Positions 48,090-55,907 of a stretch of DNA of 64,000 nt are shown in pieces. Positions within the stretch are counted from its first letter, which is position 1. The number at the start of each line of letters is the position of its first letter. Under the pieces are notes generated by a model. That model saw only the letters and a program-made list of their open reading frames with translations, did no database searches and was not told where the DNA came from. Source of the stretch: Streptomyces sp. C10-9-1 (lineage in GTDB: Bacteria; Actinomycetota; Actinomycetes; Streptomycetales; Streptomycetaceae); contig NZ_JANHKP010000015.1 of the NCBI RefSeq assembly GCF_024497955.1, forward strand, positions 124,001-188,000, written 5' to 3'. The position numbers and the translations under genes were made by a program.

Positions 48090-49043
48090 TCAGACCGAGA
48101 CGCCGTGCTGGCGCAGGTAGGCAACCGGGTCGATGTCCGTGCCGTAGGAGGAACCGGTGCGGATCTCGAAGTGCAGGTGCGGGCCGGTGGAGTTGCCGGT
48201 GGAGCCGGAGAGCCCGATCTGCTGGCCGCCGCTCACCTGCTGGCCGCCGGAGACGGAGAGCGAGGAGAGGTGGGCGTACTGCGAGTAGGTGCCGTCGGTG
48301 TGGCGGATCACGACCTCGTTGCCGTAGGCCCCGGCCCAGCCCGCGGAGACCACGGTCCCGGCGCCCACGGCCTTGACCGAGGTGCCGGTGGAGGCGATGA
48401 AGTCGACACCGGTGTGGTAGCCGCTGGACCACATGGCGCCGCTCTGGCGGTACGGCGTGGAGACGGTGGCCCCGGGGATGGGGGCGCTGAAGCCGGAGGC
48501 GGGGGCCTCGGCGGCGGGCTTCTCCGCGGGCGCGGCGGCGGCCTTCTTCGCCGGGGCGGCGGTCCTGGCCGGTTCGGCGGCCTCGGCCGGGGCCGCCTCG
48601 CGGGCGTCGTCACGCGAGGCGCGGGGGGCCGATCCGGTGCGCACCTCGGGGTCGTTCTTCGCCGCGGACTTCGCGCCGATGGTGAGCTCCAGCCCCGGGT
48701 GGATCAGCGAGGGGTCGGCACCGATGGCGCGGCGGTTGTCGTTGTAGAGCTGCTTCCAGCCACCGCGGAGGCCGCTGTCCTCGGCGATCTGCGACAGGCA
48801 GTCCCCGGGGACGACGGTGTACGTGCGGGGCGCCTGCGCGGCCGGGGCCGCCGCCGGGGCGGTCGCGGGCACCGCGGCGGCGGCCCGGGCGGGTGCGGTG
48901 GCGGGTGCCTGGCCCGTGGCCGCGTGGGCGCCCGCGGCGCCGAGCAGCGGCAGGGCGATGGCGGCGCCGCCGGTGCCCGCGACGACGAAACCGCGGGTCA
49001 GCGAGGTGGACTTGGGACGGCGGTGCTTACCCTTTCCGGGCAT
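48090..49043 (-). CDS. Secreted LysM-M23 peptidase (cell-wall endopeptidase)
   Basis: The 317-residue precursor has a basic start and signal peptide (about 1-42, ending AHAA), an Ala/Pro-rich spacer, and one LysM domain (about 73-122: RTYTVVPGDCLSQIAEDSGL, LYNDNRRAIGADPSLIHPGL). A Lys/Ala/Glu linker and an M23 peptidase domain follow (about 190-317) with zinc ligands SSGYHTGVDF (H and D), YSQYAHLS and GPHLHFEI (H-x-H). It cuts peptidoglycan cross-links at the cell surface. GGAGAGGA precedes the ATG. The 5' leader is a c-di-AMP riboswitch, tying expression to turgor/K+ signalling. Confidence 0.93.
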   Translation of the reverse strand: MPGKGKHRRPKSTSLTRGFVVAGTGGAAIALPLLGAAGAHAATGQAPATAPARAAAAVPATAPAAAPAAQAPRTYTVVPGDCLSQIAEDSGLRGGWKQLYNDNRRAIGADPSLIHPGLELTIGAKSAAKNDPEVRTGSAPRASRDDAREAAPAEAAEPARTAAPAKKAAAAPAEKPAAEAPASGFSAPIPGATVSTPYRQSGAMWSSGYHTGVDFIASTGTSVKAVGAGTVVSAGWAGAYGNEVVIRHTDGTYSQYAHLSSLSVSGGQQVSGGQQIGLSGSTGNSTGPHLHFEIRTGSSYGTDIDPVAYLRQHGVSV

Positions 49044-49060
49044 GGCGCATTCCTCTCCGG

Positions 49061-49262
49061 CGCCTGCGAGGTGAGCTGTCGGGTTCGAGCTGGAGATGCC
49101 CGATCGCGCAGTACGCGCGATTTCACCCCAAGCCGTCCGAAATCATCCGGATACGGCGTACTACCTGGGTCCCCCGCTCCTGCCACGCATGGGTGAGTGC
49201 GAACTCCGGTCGGCGGCAGGATTAGGCGGTCCGTCCGGATTGAGCGTGACCGTAGGCGAGCC
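49061..49262 (-). ncRNA. ydaO/yuaA-type c-di-AMP riboswitch
   Basis: Read on the - strand, the leader carries the conserved landmarks in order: TCGCCTACGG at the 5' end, GGGGGACCCAGG, the core TTGGGGTGAAATCGCGCG with its complementary GCGCGAT hairpin, then CGAACCCGACAGCTCACCTC and CGCAGGC closing the first helix. This layout is diagnostic of ydaO riboswitches, known in Streptomyces upstream of cell-wall hydrolase genes such as rpfA. It ends 17 bp before the ATG of the LysM-M23 gene, so ligand binding can act near the ribosome site or on elongation. These switches turn expression off when c-di-AMP is high. Confidence 0.93.
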
Positions 49263-49782
49263 GCCGCGACGGAACAACCCGTCCCGATCCACCGCCCCCC
49301 GGGAACTCCCGCACGATCACCGCACCCCATCACCCTGCGTGGGCGACCACCCGTCAACTTCCGCCCCCGAGCTGGAACTGACACCCCGACAGCGGCCACG
49401 GTGCGTCACGATTATGATCCTGCTCACCCGGGCATTCCCATTTCGCCCAGGAAAGGACACCACCCACCCAAGAAGTCAATTCGGACAGAAAACGCGAAGG
49501 CTTATCGAATAGTGCACTTGCCCCGCAAGATCGGGAGAGCTCGTCCCCTTCGCCCGCATTCCCGTCCACCGGTCCGGCCCCTCCCGCACCGCCACCGGCC
49601 CCGCGCCGGGAGAGTGCGGACCGGCGCCACAGGGCACAGGGGCGCGGGCCGGGTCGGAAGCCCGGTGCCCGACGCCTCCCGCGCCCCCGGCCGAGATGGT
49701 TGCCGCATGAAACGGATGTCGTATCGTCGGGTTCGCGCCCTCGTCGGCTCCCCGCCGACGGCTGTGACCCGAAGGAGTCCAT
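49263..49782. promoter_or_regulatory. Divergent promoter region of riboswitch gene and phosphatase gene
   Basis: This 520-bp gap has no supportable gene. A leftward -10-like CATAAT lies at 49416-49411, giving a leader of about 360 nt including the riboswitch. Rightward, TTGCCG (49700-49705), 16 bp, TATCGT (49722-49727) is a good promoter for the phosphatase at 49783. An AT-richer patch at about 49470-49515 has no assigned role. Confidence 0.5.
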
Positions 49783-50595
49783 GTGACGCAGCAGCTGCCG
49801 CAGGCCCCGTCGGCCGAGCCCGAGCTCGCCGGAGTCCGAAACTTCCGGGACGTGGGCGGGCTGCCGACCGTCGACGGCCGCACAGTCCGCCACGGCAGGC
49901 TCTACCGCAGCGGTCACCTCGCACACGCGACCGCCGCCGACGCGGCGTTCCTCGCCTCACTCGGGCTCCACACGATCTTCGACTTCCGCAACGCGGCGGA
50001 CCAGCGGCTGGAGGGACCGGACGTCGACCTCCCCGGGGTGCGCAACCTCAACCTCCCCCTCAGCGACCCGGCCGACGGCGCCGAGTTCTGGCGGATGGTG
50101 CGCGACGGCGACCTGGAGCAGCTGAAGGCGATCCTCGCCGACGGCAAGGGTGCGGCGCGCATGACGGAGTCCTACCGCTCGATCATCCGGGAGCGGACCG
50201 CGGAGCACGGCCGCGTGCTCCACGCGATCGCCGAGGACAGCGTCCCGGCCCTGATGCACTGCGCGGCGGGCAAGGACCGCGCCGGCCTGTCGGTGGCCGT
50301 GACCCTGCTGGCCGTCGGCGTGGAGCGCGACGCGATCGAGGCCGACTACCTCAAGTCCAACGACCCGCACCGCCGCTACCGGGTCCAGCGCGGGCCCGGT
50401 GCCCCCGAGGGGATGTCGGCCGCGGTCATGGAGCTGCTGAACCCCCTCTTCGACGCCCGCGCCTCCTATCTGGAGGCGGCCTTCGAGACCATCGACGACA
50501 CCTGGGGCGGCACGGAGCGCTATCTGTCCGAGGGGCTCGGCCTCTCCCCCGCCACCCGTGAGCGGCTGCGCGGGCGGCTCCTCGACGGCGCCTGA
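49783..50595 (+). CDS. Tyrosine-type protein phosphatase (Y_phosphatase3/PtpB-like)
   Basis: The 270-residue product begins with the family block ELAGVRNFRDVGGLPTVDGR and contains LYRSGHLAHAT and FDFRN. The catalytic P-loop is MHCAAGKDRAGLSVAV (Cys-x5-Arg, about 161-170), followed by DYLKSND. The HCxAGKDR form is typical of bacterial dual-specificity phosphatases of the MPtpB type, which act on phosphotyrosine, phosphoserine and phosphoinositides. GTG 49783 is used because GAAGGAG stands 6 bp upstream and the overlapping ATG is immediately followed by a stop. Confidence 0.92.
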   Translation: MTQQLPQAPSAEPELAGVRNFRDVGGLPTVDGRTVRHGRLYRSGHLAHATAADAAFLASLGLHTIFDFRNAADQRLEGPDVDLPGVRNLNLPLSDPADGAEFWRMVRDGDLEQLKAILADGKGAARMTESYRSIIRERTAEHGRVLHAIAEDSVPALMHCAAGKDRAGLSVAVTLLAVGVERDAIEADYLKSNDPHRRYRVQRGPGAPEGMSAAVMELLNPLFDARASYLEAAFETIDDTWGGTERYLSEGLGLSPATRERLRGRLLDGA

Positions 50596-50604
50596 GCCCG
50601 CGAC

Positions 50605-50636
50605 GCACCCCGGGGGTCCGCTGACCCCCGGGGTGC
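50605..50636. terminator. Bidirectional hairpin after the phosphatase gene
   Basis: GCACCCCGGGGGTC (50605-50618) pairs with GACCCCCGGGGTGC (50623-50636), loop CGCT. It separates the phosphatase from the convergent DUF6126 gene. Confidence 0.8.
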
Positions 50637-50662
50637 GCGCCGCCCCCTGGGGGGCGCCCGGT

Positions 50663-50827
50663 CTACTGGTTCGAGCCTCCCACCAGGAACAGCAGGTAGA
50701 GGAAGGCCGCGATGACGTGGCCGGCGACCAGGTAGGCGAAGAGGCGTATCACCAGGCCGCGGGGGAAGCGGTCCCCGCGCGGTCCGCCGGCCTCACCGCT
50801 GCGGCCGTCCAAGGGGTCGTGGGACAT
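50663..50827 (-). CDS. DUF6126 micro-membrane protein
   Basis: A 54-residue protein beginning MSHDPLDGRSGEAGG and continuing into a basic segment (RGDRFPRGLVIRLFAYLVAG) and one membrane helix (HVIAAFLYLLFLVGG, about 36-50) with the tail SNQ. This is the usual DUF6126 form found beside XRE-cupin regulators in Streptomyces. It lies 21 bp downstream of that regulator in the same direction and is likely co-expressed. The role is unknown. Confidence 0.85.
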   Translation of the reverse strand: MSHDPLDGRSGEAGGPRGDRFPRGLVIRLFAYLVAGHVIAAFLYLLFLVGGSNQ

Positions 50828-50848
50828 CGCGTGATCACCTGTCTCGGG

Positions 50849-51448
50849 TCAGGGACGGACGGATCCGTGGGGATGGGGGTCGGGGCTCCGGAGCAGCGTG
50901 TGGACGAAGAGCAGCTCGGCGCCGCCGGGTTCGGCGGCGGCGATGCGGTGGGGGGTCTCCGAGTCGAAGTGGGCGCTGTCCCCCGGCCCCAGCTCGTGCA
51001 CGGTGTCGCCGAGCGCGAGCCGCAGCCGGCCCTCGACGACGTGCAGCCACTCCTCGCCGGGGTGCACCCGGACCAGGTCGCCCTGGGTCCCGTAGGGCAC
51101 GGTGACCCGCAGCGCCTGCATGGCCCGGCCGGGTGGGCCGGCCTGGTGGTAGGTCCAGCCGTCCGCCCGGACCGGCTCGTGGCGGCCCGCTCTGACCACA
51201 GGCTCGCGTTCGGGGGCCTGCTCGCCGAGCACCTCGCCCACGGTGGTGCCGTAGACGCGGGCGAGGGCGAGCAGCAGGGGCAGCGAGGGCTGGCGGTTGC
51301 CCGTCTCCAACCGGGAGAGGTGCGCCGGGGAGAGTCCGGCTCGGCGGGCCGCGGACTCCAGGGTGAGCCCCCTGCCCCGGCGCAGGTCCCGTAGTCTCGG
51401 GGCGACGGCGTCGAGCCCCTCGGGCGCCGGGTCGGCGGAAGTGGTCAT
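50849..51448 (-). CDS. XRE family regulator with C-terminal cupin
   Basis: The 199-residue product has an XRE HTH at about 18-72 (LRDLRRGRGLTLESAARRAG, SPAHLSRLETGNRQPSLPLL) and a cupin barrel (about 105-185: VRVHPGEEWLHVVEGRLRLA, LGPGDSAHFDSETPHRI). Regulators of this PuuR-like type bind small ligands in the cupin. The ATG 51448 was chosen over longer frames because twin operators lie directly upstream. It likely autoregulates and controls the DUF6126 gene. Confidence 0.92.
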   Translation of the reverse strand: MTTSADPAPEGLDAVAPRLRDLRRGRGLTLESAARRAGLSPAHLSRLETGNRQPSLPLLLALARVYGTTVGEVLGEQAPEREPVVRAGRHEPVRADGWTYHQAGPPGRAMQALRVTVPYGTQGDLVRVHPGEEWLHVVEGRLRLALGDTVHELGPGDSAHFDSETPHRIAAAEPGGAELLFVHTLLRSPDPHPHGSVRP

Positions 51449-51468
51449 GCCTCCATTCCGCCACTCTT

Positions 51469-51503
51469 TTGCCGCCCGGGCAAGTTTCTTGCCTCGGAGG
51501 CAA
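51469..51503. promoter_or_regulatory. Twin TTGCC-N5-GGCAA operators of the XRE-cupin gene
   Basis: TTGCCGCCCGGGCAA (51469-51483) and TTGCCTCGGAGGCAA (51489-51503) share the form TTGCC-N5-GGCAA, with centres exactly 20 bp (about two helical turns) apart and 20-55 bp upstream of the regulator start. Two dimers would sit on the same DNA face over the promoter, fitting autoregulation. Confidence 0.8.
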
Positions 51504-51865
51504 AGGGACCTCCGGGGCCGGCCGTGGACGGCGCCCCGGGAGCGGACCCCCGCCCGGCTTCCGGCACGATCCCGTTGCCGCCGACGCCCCCGGACTCCAC
51601 GGGCGTCGGGCCGCACGCACCGGGGAGGCGCCCCCCGGTCCGGCGTGGCGGCATCCGGCGACGGCCCTTCGGCACCCCGGCGGCGCCCTTCCCGGCCCCC
51701 GCAGGTCCCCCGCCCTGCGGACGGTGGAGGAGCCGGGCCCCGGGGCCGCCCGACGCACGGCCTCGTCCGCCCGGCTGCCGGAGCCCCGGTGTGCGGCTGG
51801 TGCGGTCGCACGGCTCAGACGGGACAGCGCGACGGGCGAAGCCCCGACGACGCGGCCACCACCCG
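51504..51865. other. Intergenic region downstream of the methyltransferase gene
   Basis: A 362-bp gap between the XRE operators and the methyltransferase stop. It is GC-rich and I see no gene, RNA or repeat in it. Confidence 0.4.
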
Positions 51866-52528
51866 TCAGCGAGGGGACGGGCCTGCGGGTCGGTACTCCT
51901 CGCGCAGGCGGGCCAGCAGGTGGGCGTCGAGGAAGCCCCGCTCGGAGGCCGGGTCGTGGAGCAGCCTGGCGAACACGGCGAACCCGGCCCCGGCCAGGAG
52001 CCCGGCGAGCCGGTCCGGCGGCCAGCTGTAGGCGGGGGCCACCCTGTGGTCGAAGCGGACCGGCTCGGGTGCCCCGGTCGCGAAGAACGAGACCAGGAGC
52101 AGCCCCCCTGGCTCCAGGACGCGCGCCTGCTCCGCGAGCAGCGCGGGCAGTTCCCGCGGAGGCGTGTGGATCATCGAGTAGTGGGCCAGCACTCCCCCGA
52201 GCGCGCCGTCCCCGACCGGCAGGGCCTCCATCCGCGCCTCGGCGAAGCACAGCGCCGGACGGATCCGCCGGGCGTGGCCGACCATGGCCGGGGAGAGGTC
52301 GAGCCCGAACGCCTCGAGCCCCAGCTCGTGCAGCATGGCCGTCAGGTGCCCGGGCCCGCAGCCGACGTCGGCCGCCCGCGGATTGCCCGTCCCGCGCACC
52401 AGCTCCGCGAAGGTGTTGATCATGTTCCGCGCGAACGGCTGCGTCTCCAGCCGGTCGGCGAACATCGACGCGTACAGCTCGGCGACCTCGTCGTAGGCCG
52501 CCCTGGTCCCGTCCTGGTGGTCCGACAC
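51866..52528 (-). CDS. Class I SAM-dependent methyltransferase
   Basis: The 220-residue product has motif I ADVGCGPGHLTAML (about 54-67), acidic LDLSPAMV (about 77-84), post-I ALPVGDGALGGVLAHYSMIH and motif III EPGGLLLVSFFAT. It begins DGTRAAYDEVAELYASMFAD, typical of the Methyltransf_11/25 small-molecule group. The GTG start (52528) is within a good coding context. The substrate is unknown; it lies 3' of the hopanoid operon in the same direction but behind a strong terminator, so it is probably independent. Confidence 0.88.
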   Translation of the reverse strand: MSDHQDGTRAAYDEVAELYASMFADRLETQPFARNMINTFAELVRGTGNPRAADVGCGPGHLTAMLHELGLEAFGLDLSPAMVGHARRIRPALCFAEARMEALPVGDGALGGVLAHYSMIHTPPRELPALLAEQARVLEPGGLLLVSFFATGAPEPVRFDHRVAPAYSWPPDRLAGLLAGAGFAVFARLLHDPASERGFLDAHLLARLREEYRPAGPSPR

Positions 52529-52713
52529 GGAGGCACGCTAGCACCCGGTCCGCAGCCGCTTCCCGGTGCCCGTGGCGGCTGCCCCGCCGCCGCGGCGGAC
52601 GAACCCGGCCGCCGGGACGGAGGCCCCGCACTGCTCCGCGGCGGGGCAGGGAGCACCGGGAGCGGCGGCCCGCCGGTTCCGCGACCGGGCGCCCGCGGGG
52701 CCGGGCTCCGCGG

Positions 52714-52753
52714 GGAACCGGCGGACCCCGCCCGGGCGGGGTCCGCCGGTTCC
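52714..52753 (-). terminator. 40-bp perfect palindrome terminating the hopanoid operon
   Basis: GGAACCGGCGGACCCCGCCC (52714-52733) is followed without spacer by its exact complement (52734-52753). It lies 10 bp beyond the last hopanoid gene and is the strongest hairpin in the window. Confidence 0.85.
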
Positions 52754-52763
52754 GACGTGCAGG

Positions 52764-54158
52764 TCAGCGACCGGAGACGGCCTGCCTGACCAGGGTCCGG
52801 CCGAAGTCCCACAGCAGACCGCCGCCGGAATGCGCGTCGTCCATCACCGCGGTGAAGGCGGACACGAAGCGGTCCACCTCCGCCTCGCCGATGATCAGCG
52901 GCGGGATCAGCTTGATGACCTCCAGGCGGTCCCCGGAGACCTGGGTGAGGATCCGGTGGCGGTGGAGCAGGGGGTGGACCACCGTCTGCGCGAAGAGCCC
53001 CCTGCGGGCCGCCTGGAGCATCGCCCAGCGGCCGCGCAGGCCCAGGGACTCGGGCCGGCCGAACTCGATGCCGATCATCAGTCCCCGGCCGCGTACCTCG
53101 TGGAGCAGTTCGTAACGGTCCACCAGGGCGGCGAGCCGGGAGCGCAGGAGTTCCCCCGTCACCCGGGCGTTGGCCACGACCTGCTCGTCCTCCAGCACCG
53201 CCAGCACCGCGAGCCCGGCGGCCATGGCCTGGGCGTTCGAGCCGAAGCTGGCCGAGTGCACCAGGACCCGGTCCATCGAGGAGTAGACCTTCTTGAAGAT
53301 CCAGTCCCGCCCCAGGGTCGCGCCCACGGGGACGTAGCCACCGGAGAGCGCCTTGGCCACGCACACCAGGTCGGGCTCGACACCGGCCTCGTACTGGAAG
53401 GCGTAGAAGTCGCCGGTGCGCCCGAGGCCGGTCTGCACCTCGTCGGCGATCAGCAGGGCACCGTGCCGGTGCAGCAGCTCCTGGGCTCCCGGCAGGAAGC
53501 CGGGCGGGGCCGGGTGGACCCCCTTGCCCTGGATCGGCTCGACGACCAGTCCGGCCACGTCCCCCCGGGCCAGCTCCCGCTCCAGGGCGTCGAGGTCGCC
53601 CAGCTCGATCGGGGTGTCGGGCAGCAGGGGCGCGAAGCCCTCACGGAACCCGCTCTCGCCGTTGACGGAGAGGGAGCCGGCGGTCAGCCCGTGGAAGGCG
53701 TGGGTGCAGTAGAGGATCCTGGGGCGCCCGGTGGCGTACCGGGCGAACTTCAGCGCCGTCTCCACGGCCTCCGTACCGCTGTTGCCGAAGAAGACCCGCT
53801 CCAGGTGGGGGGTGTGCCCGAGGAGCTTCTCGGCGAGCAGCCCGGGCAGCGGCTGGCAGTCGAAGCGGGTCAGGTCGGCGAGCTGGGCGTCGAGCACGTC
53901 GTGCAGGGCGCGGCGTACGACCGGGTGGTGGCGGCCCAGGCCCATGACGCCGAAGCCGGCCAGCATGTCCAGGTAGTCGTTGCCGTCCGCGTCCCAGAAG
54001 TAGGCGCCTTCGGCGCGTTCGTAGACCTTGTCGAAGCCGAGGGTGTGCAGCATCCGCGGCAGTTGGTGGTTGAGGTGGCGGCTGTGCAGCGCATAGCGCT
54101 CGCCTCCGCGCCGCGCCAGCAGCTCCGCCAGGTCGAAACCCCCCGGTGCCCGGGTCAT
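52764..54158 (-). CDS. hpnO: Hopanoid-associated PLP aminotransferase (HpnO-like)
   Basis: The 464-residue class III aminotransferase shows FFGNSGTEAVETALKFARYA (PLP phosphate site), CTHAFHGLTAGSL, the aspartate in LLIADEVQTGLGRTG (about 240-254) and the PLP lysine in CVAKALSGGYVPVGA (about 273-287). In hopanoid clusters this enzyme aminates the side chain to give aminobacteriohopanetriol. It is the last gene of the operon, 76 bp from hpnH. The dxs/ispG genes that intervene here in S. coelicolor are absent. Confidence 0.88.
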   Translation of the reverse strand: MTRAPGGFDLAELLARRGGERYALHSRHLNHQLPRMLHTLGFDKVYERAEGAYFWDADGNDYLDMLAGFGVMGLGRHHPVVRRALHDVLDAQLADLTRFDCQPLPGLLAEKLLGHTPHLERVFFGNSGTEAVETALKFARYATGRPRILYCTHAFHGLTAGSLSVNGESGFREGFAPLLPDTPIELGDLDALERELARGDVAGLVVEPIQGKGVHPAPPGFLPGAQELLHRHGALLIADEVQTGLGRTGDFYAFQYEAGVEPDLVCVAKALSGGYVPVGATLGRDWIFKKVYSSMDRVLVHSASFGSNAQAMAAGLAVLAVLEDEQVVANARVTGELLRSRLAALVDRYELLHEVRGRGLMIGIEFGRPESLGLRGRWAMLQAARRGLFAQTVVHPLLHRHRILTQVSGDRLEVIKLIPPLIIGEAEVDRFVSAFTAVMDDAHSGGGLLWDFGRTLVRQAVSGR

Positions 54159-54234
54159 CGCTCGGTTCTCCTCGTCTCGTGGACCGCTCGGCCGCCGTGC
54201 GCGCGGGCGGCACCGCGCCGCCCGCGCGCCTCGT

Positions 54235-55254
54235 TCACCGCGTGCCGCCGACCGACTCCCGCGCCGCCCGCAGGGACTCCTTGAGGGAGCCCATCGTGGC
54301 GAGGACGGCCGTGGGCTCGTACCCGCAGTGCGCCATGCAGTTGGCGCAGCGGGCGTCCTTCCCCCGGCCGTAGGCGTCCCAGTCGGTCTCCTCGACCAGC
54401 TGGCGGTAGGTCGGGACGTAGCCGTCGCTCATCAGGTAGCAGGGCCGCTGCCATCCGAAGAGCGAGTAGTTGGGGATGGCCCAGGCGGTGCAGGGGAAGT
54501 CGGCCCTGCCCTCCAGGAAGTCGAGGAAGAGCGGGGAGTGGTTCAGGCGCCAGCGGCGGCGGTTGCCCCCCGCGAAGGCCTTGCGGAACAGTTCGCGGGT
54601 CTGCTCCACGCCGAGGAAGTGCTCCTGGTCCGGTGCCTTCTCGTAGGCGTAGGCGGGCGAGATCATCATCTCGTCCACGCGCAGCTCGTCGTTGAGGTAG
54701 TCGAGCACCTCGACGACGGTCTGGGGGGTGTCGGTGTTGAAGAAGGTCGAGTTGGTGGTGACCCGGAACCCCCGGCGCTTGGCCTCCTTGATCGCGGCCA
54801 CCGCCTCGTCGAACACGCCCTCCTTGGCCACCGACTCGTCGTGGCGCTCGCGCAGCCCGTCGATGTGCACGGCGAAGGCGAAGTACGGGGAGGGGGTGAA
54901 CTTCTCGATCTTCTTGCGCAGCAGCACGGCGTTGGTGCACAGGAAGACGTACTTGCGGCGGGCGACCAACTGGCGCACGATCTCGTCGATCTGGGGGTGC
55001 ATCAGCGGTTCGCCGCCCGCGATGGAGACCATCGGGGCGCCGGACTCCAGCACCGCCCCGACCGCCTGCGCCACCGGCATCCGCTGCTTGAGCACCCCGG
55101 CCGGGTGCTGGATCTTCCCGCACCCCTCGCAGGCGAGGTTGCAGGCGTACAGCGGCTCCAGCTCGACGATCAGCGGGAACTTCTCGCGCCTGCGGAGCTT
55201 CTGTTCGAAGAGATAGGTCCCGACCCTGATGGTCTGGCGGAGCGGCATGGCCAT
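54235..55254 (-). CDS. hpnH: Radical-SAM adenosyl-hopanoid synthase HpnH
   Basis: The 339-residue product has the radical SAM cysteines in LYACNLACEGCGKIQ (C-x3-C-x2-C, about 38-45), the SAM-binding SIAGGEPLMHPQID, and the C-terminal SPASM-like cysteines RCANCMAHCGYEP. HpnH joins the 5'-deoxyadenosyl group to hopene, forming adenosylhopane. AGGAGG precedes the ATG at 55254. It sits 6 bp after hpnG in the same operon. Confidence 0.95.
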   Translation of the reverse strand: MAMPLRQTIRVGTYLFEQKLRRREKFPLIVELEPLYACNLACEGCGKIQHPAGVLKQRMPVAQAVGAVLESGAPMVSIAGGEPLMHPQIDEIVRQLVARRKYVFLCTNAVLLRKKIEKFTPSPYFAFAVHIDGLRERHDESVAKEGVFDEAVAAIKEAKRRGFRVTTNSTFFNTDTPQTVVEVLDYLNDELRVDEMMISPAYAYEKAPDQEHFLGVEQTRELFRKAFAGGNRRRWRLNHSPLFLDFLEGRADFPCTAWAIPNYSLFGWQRPCYLMSDGYVPTYRQLVEETDWDAYGRGKDARCANCMAHCGYEPTAVLATMGSLKESLRAARESVGGTR

Positions 55255-55259
55255 CTGGC

Positions 55260-55907
55260 TCACCTCCTGGGGAGCAGCAAAGAACGGTGCCATTCGTGGA
55301 ATGCGGGAAGGACGCCACAAAGGACGCGGAATGCCGATATTCCACCGCGTACGGTGCTGATCCTGACCAGTTCGTGCTCGGGGGCGTCCACGACCACCCG
55401 TACGGCGGCAACCGGGCGGGGGCCCGCCGCCAGGGCGCTGCGCAGAGTGGCCGCGGACTCCATGTCCACGGCGATCGCCCCGGTCGCCTCCAGCCGGGCG
55501 CGCTCCGGGCCGCGCACCACGTGGTCGGCGCCCGCCAGGACCCCGCCGTGGACGGTGCGGCCGGGCAGGGCGCGTGCCACCGCCCGCCGCAGCAGGGCGG
55601 GCTCGGTGCAGCGTGTGCCGGTGCCCTCGGCGCGTGTCTCGTCGGCGACCACGACGTCGCCCGGATGCATCCCCGGGGCCAGTCCGGCGCAGAACCCGGA
55701 GGCGACCACCGCGGCCCGCCGGAGCGGGTCGGTGGAGCAGGCGGCGAGCACCGCCCGCTCGGCGTTCGCCGGGCCCATGCCCGTGCGCAGCACGGTGGCG
55801 GCGGCCGCGCGGCCGGGCCCCCGCAGGGCGAGGCGCTCGATGCCGAGTGCGCAGGCGACCAGCAGCGGCGCGTCCTCGGGGGCCGCGGCCTCCGGCGGAA
55901 GGGCCAT
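55260..55907 (-). CDS. hpnG: HpnG-like adenosylhopane nucleosidase/phosphorylase
   Basis: The 215-residue phosphorylase-superfamily protein shows VLRTGMGPANAERAV, VVASGFCAGLAPGMHPGDVV, GAIAVDMESAATL (the family E/D-M-E motif, about 161-173) and a C-terminal VVDAPEHELVRI. HpnG releases adenine from adenosylhopane to give ribosylhopane. Its ATG overlaps the shc stop (TGATG). Confidence 0.92.
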   Translation of the reverse strand: MALPPEAAAPEDAPLLVACALGIERLALRGPGRAAAATVLRTGMGPANAERAVLAACSTDPLRRAAVVASGFCAGLAPGMHPGDVVVADETRAEGTGTRCTEPALLRRAVARALPGRTVHGGVLAGADHVVRGPERARLEATGAIAVDMESAATLRSALAAGPRPVAAVRVVVDAPEHELVRISTVRGGISAFRVLCGVLPAFHEWHRSLLLPRR

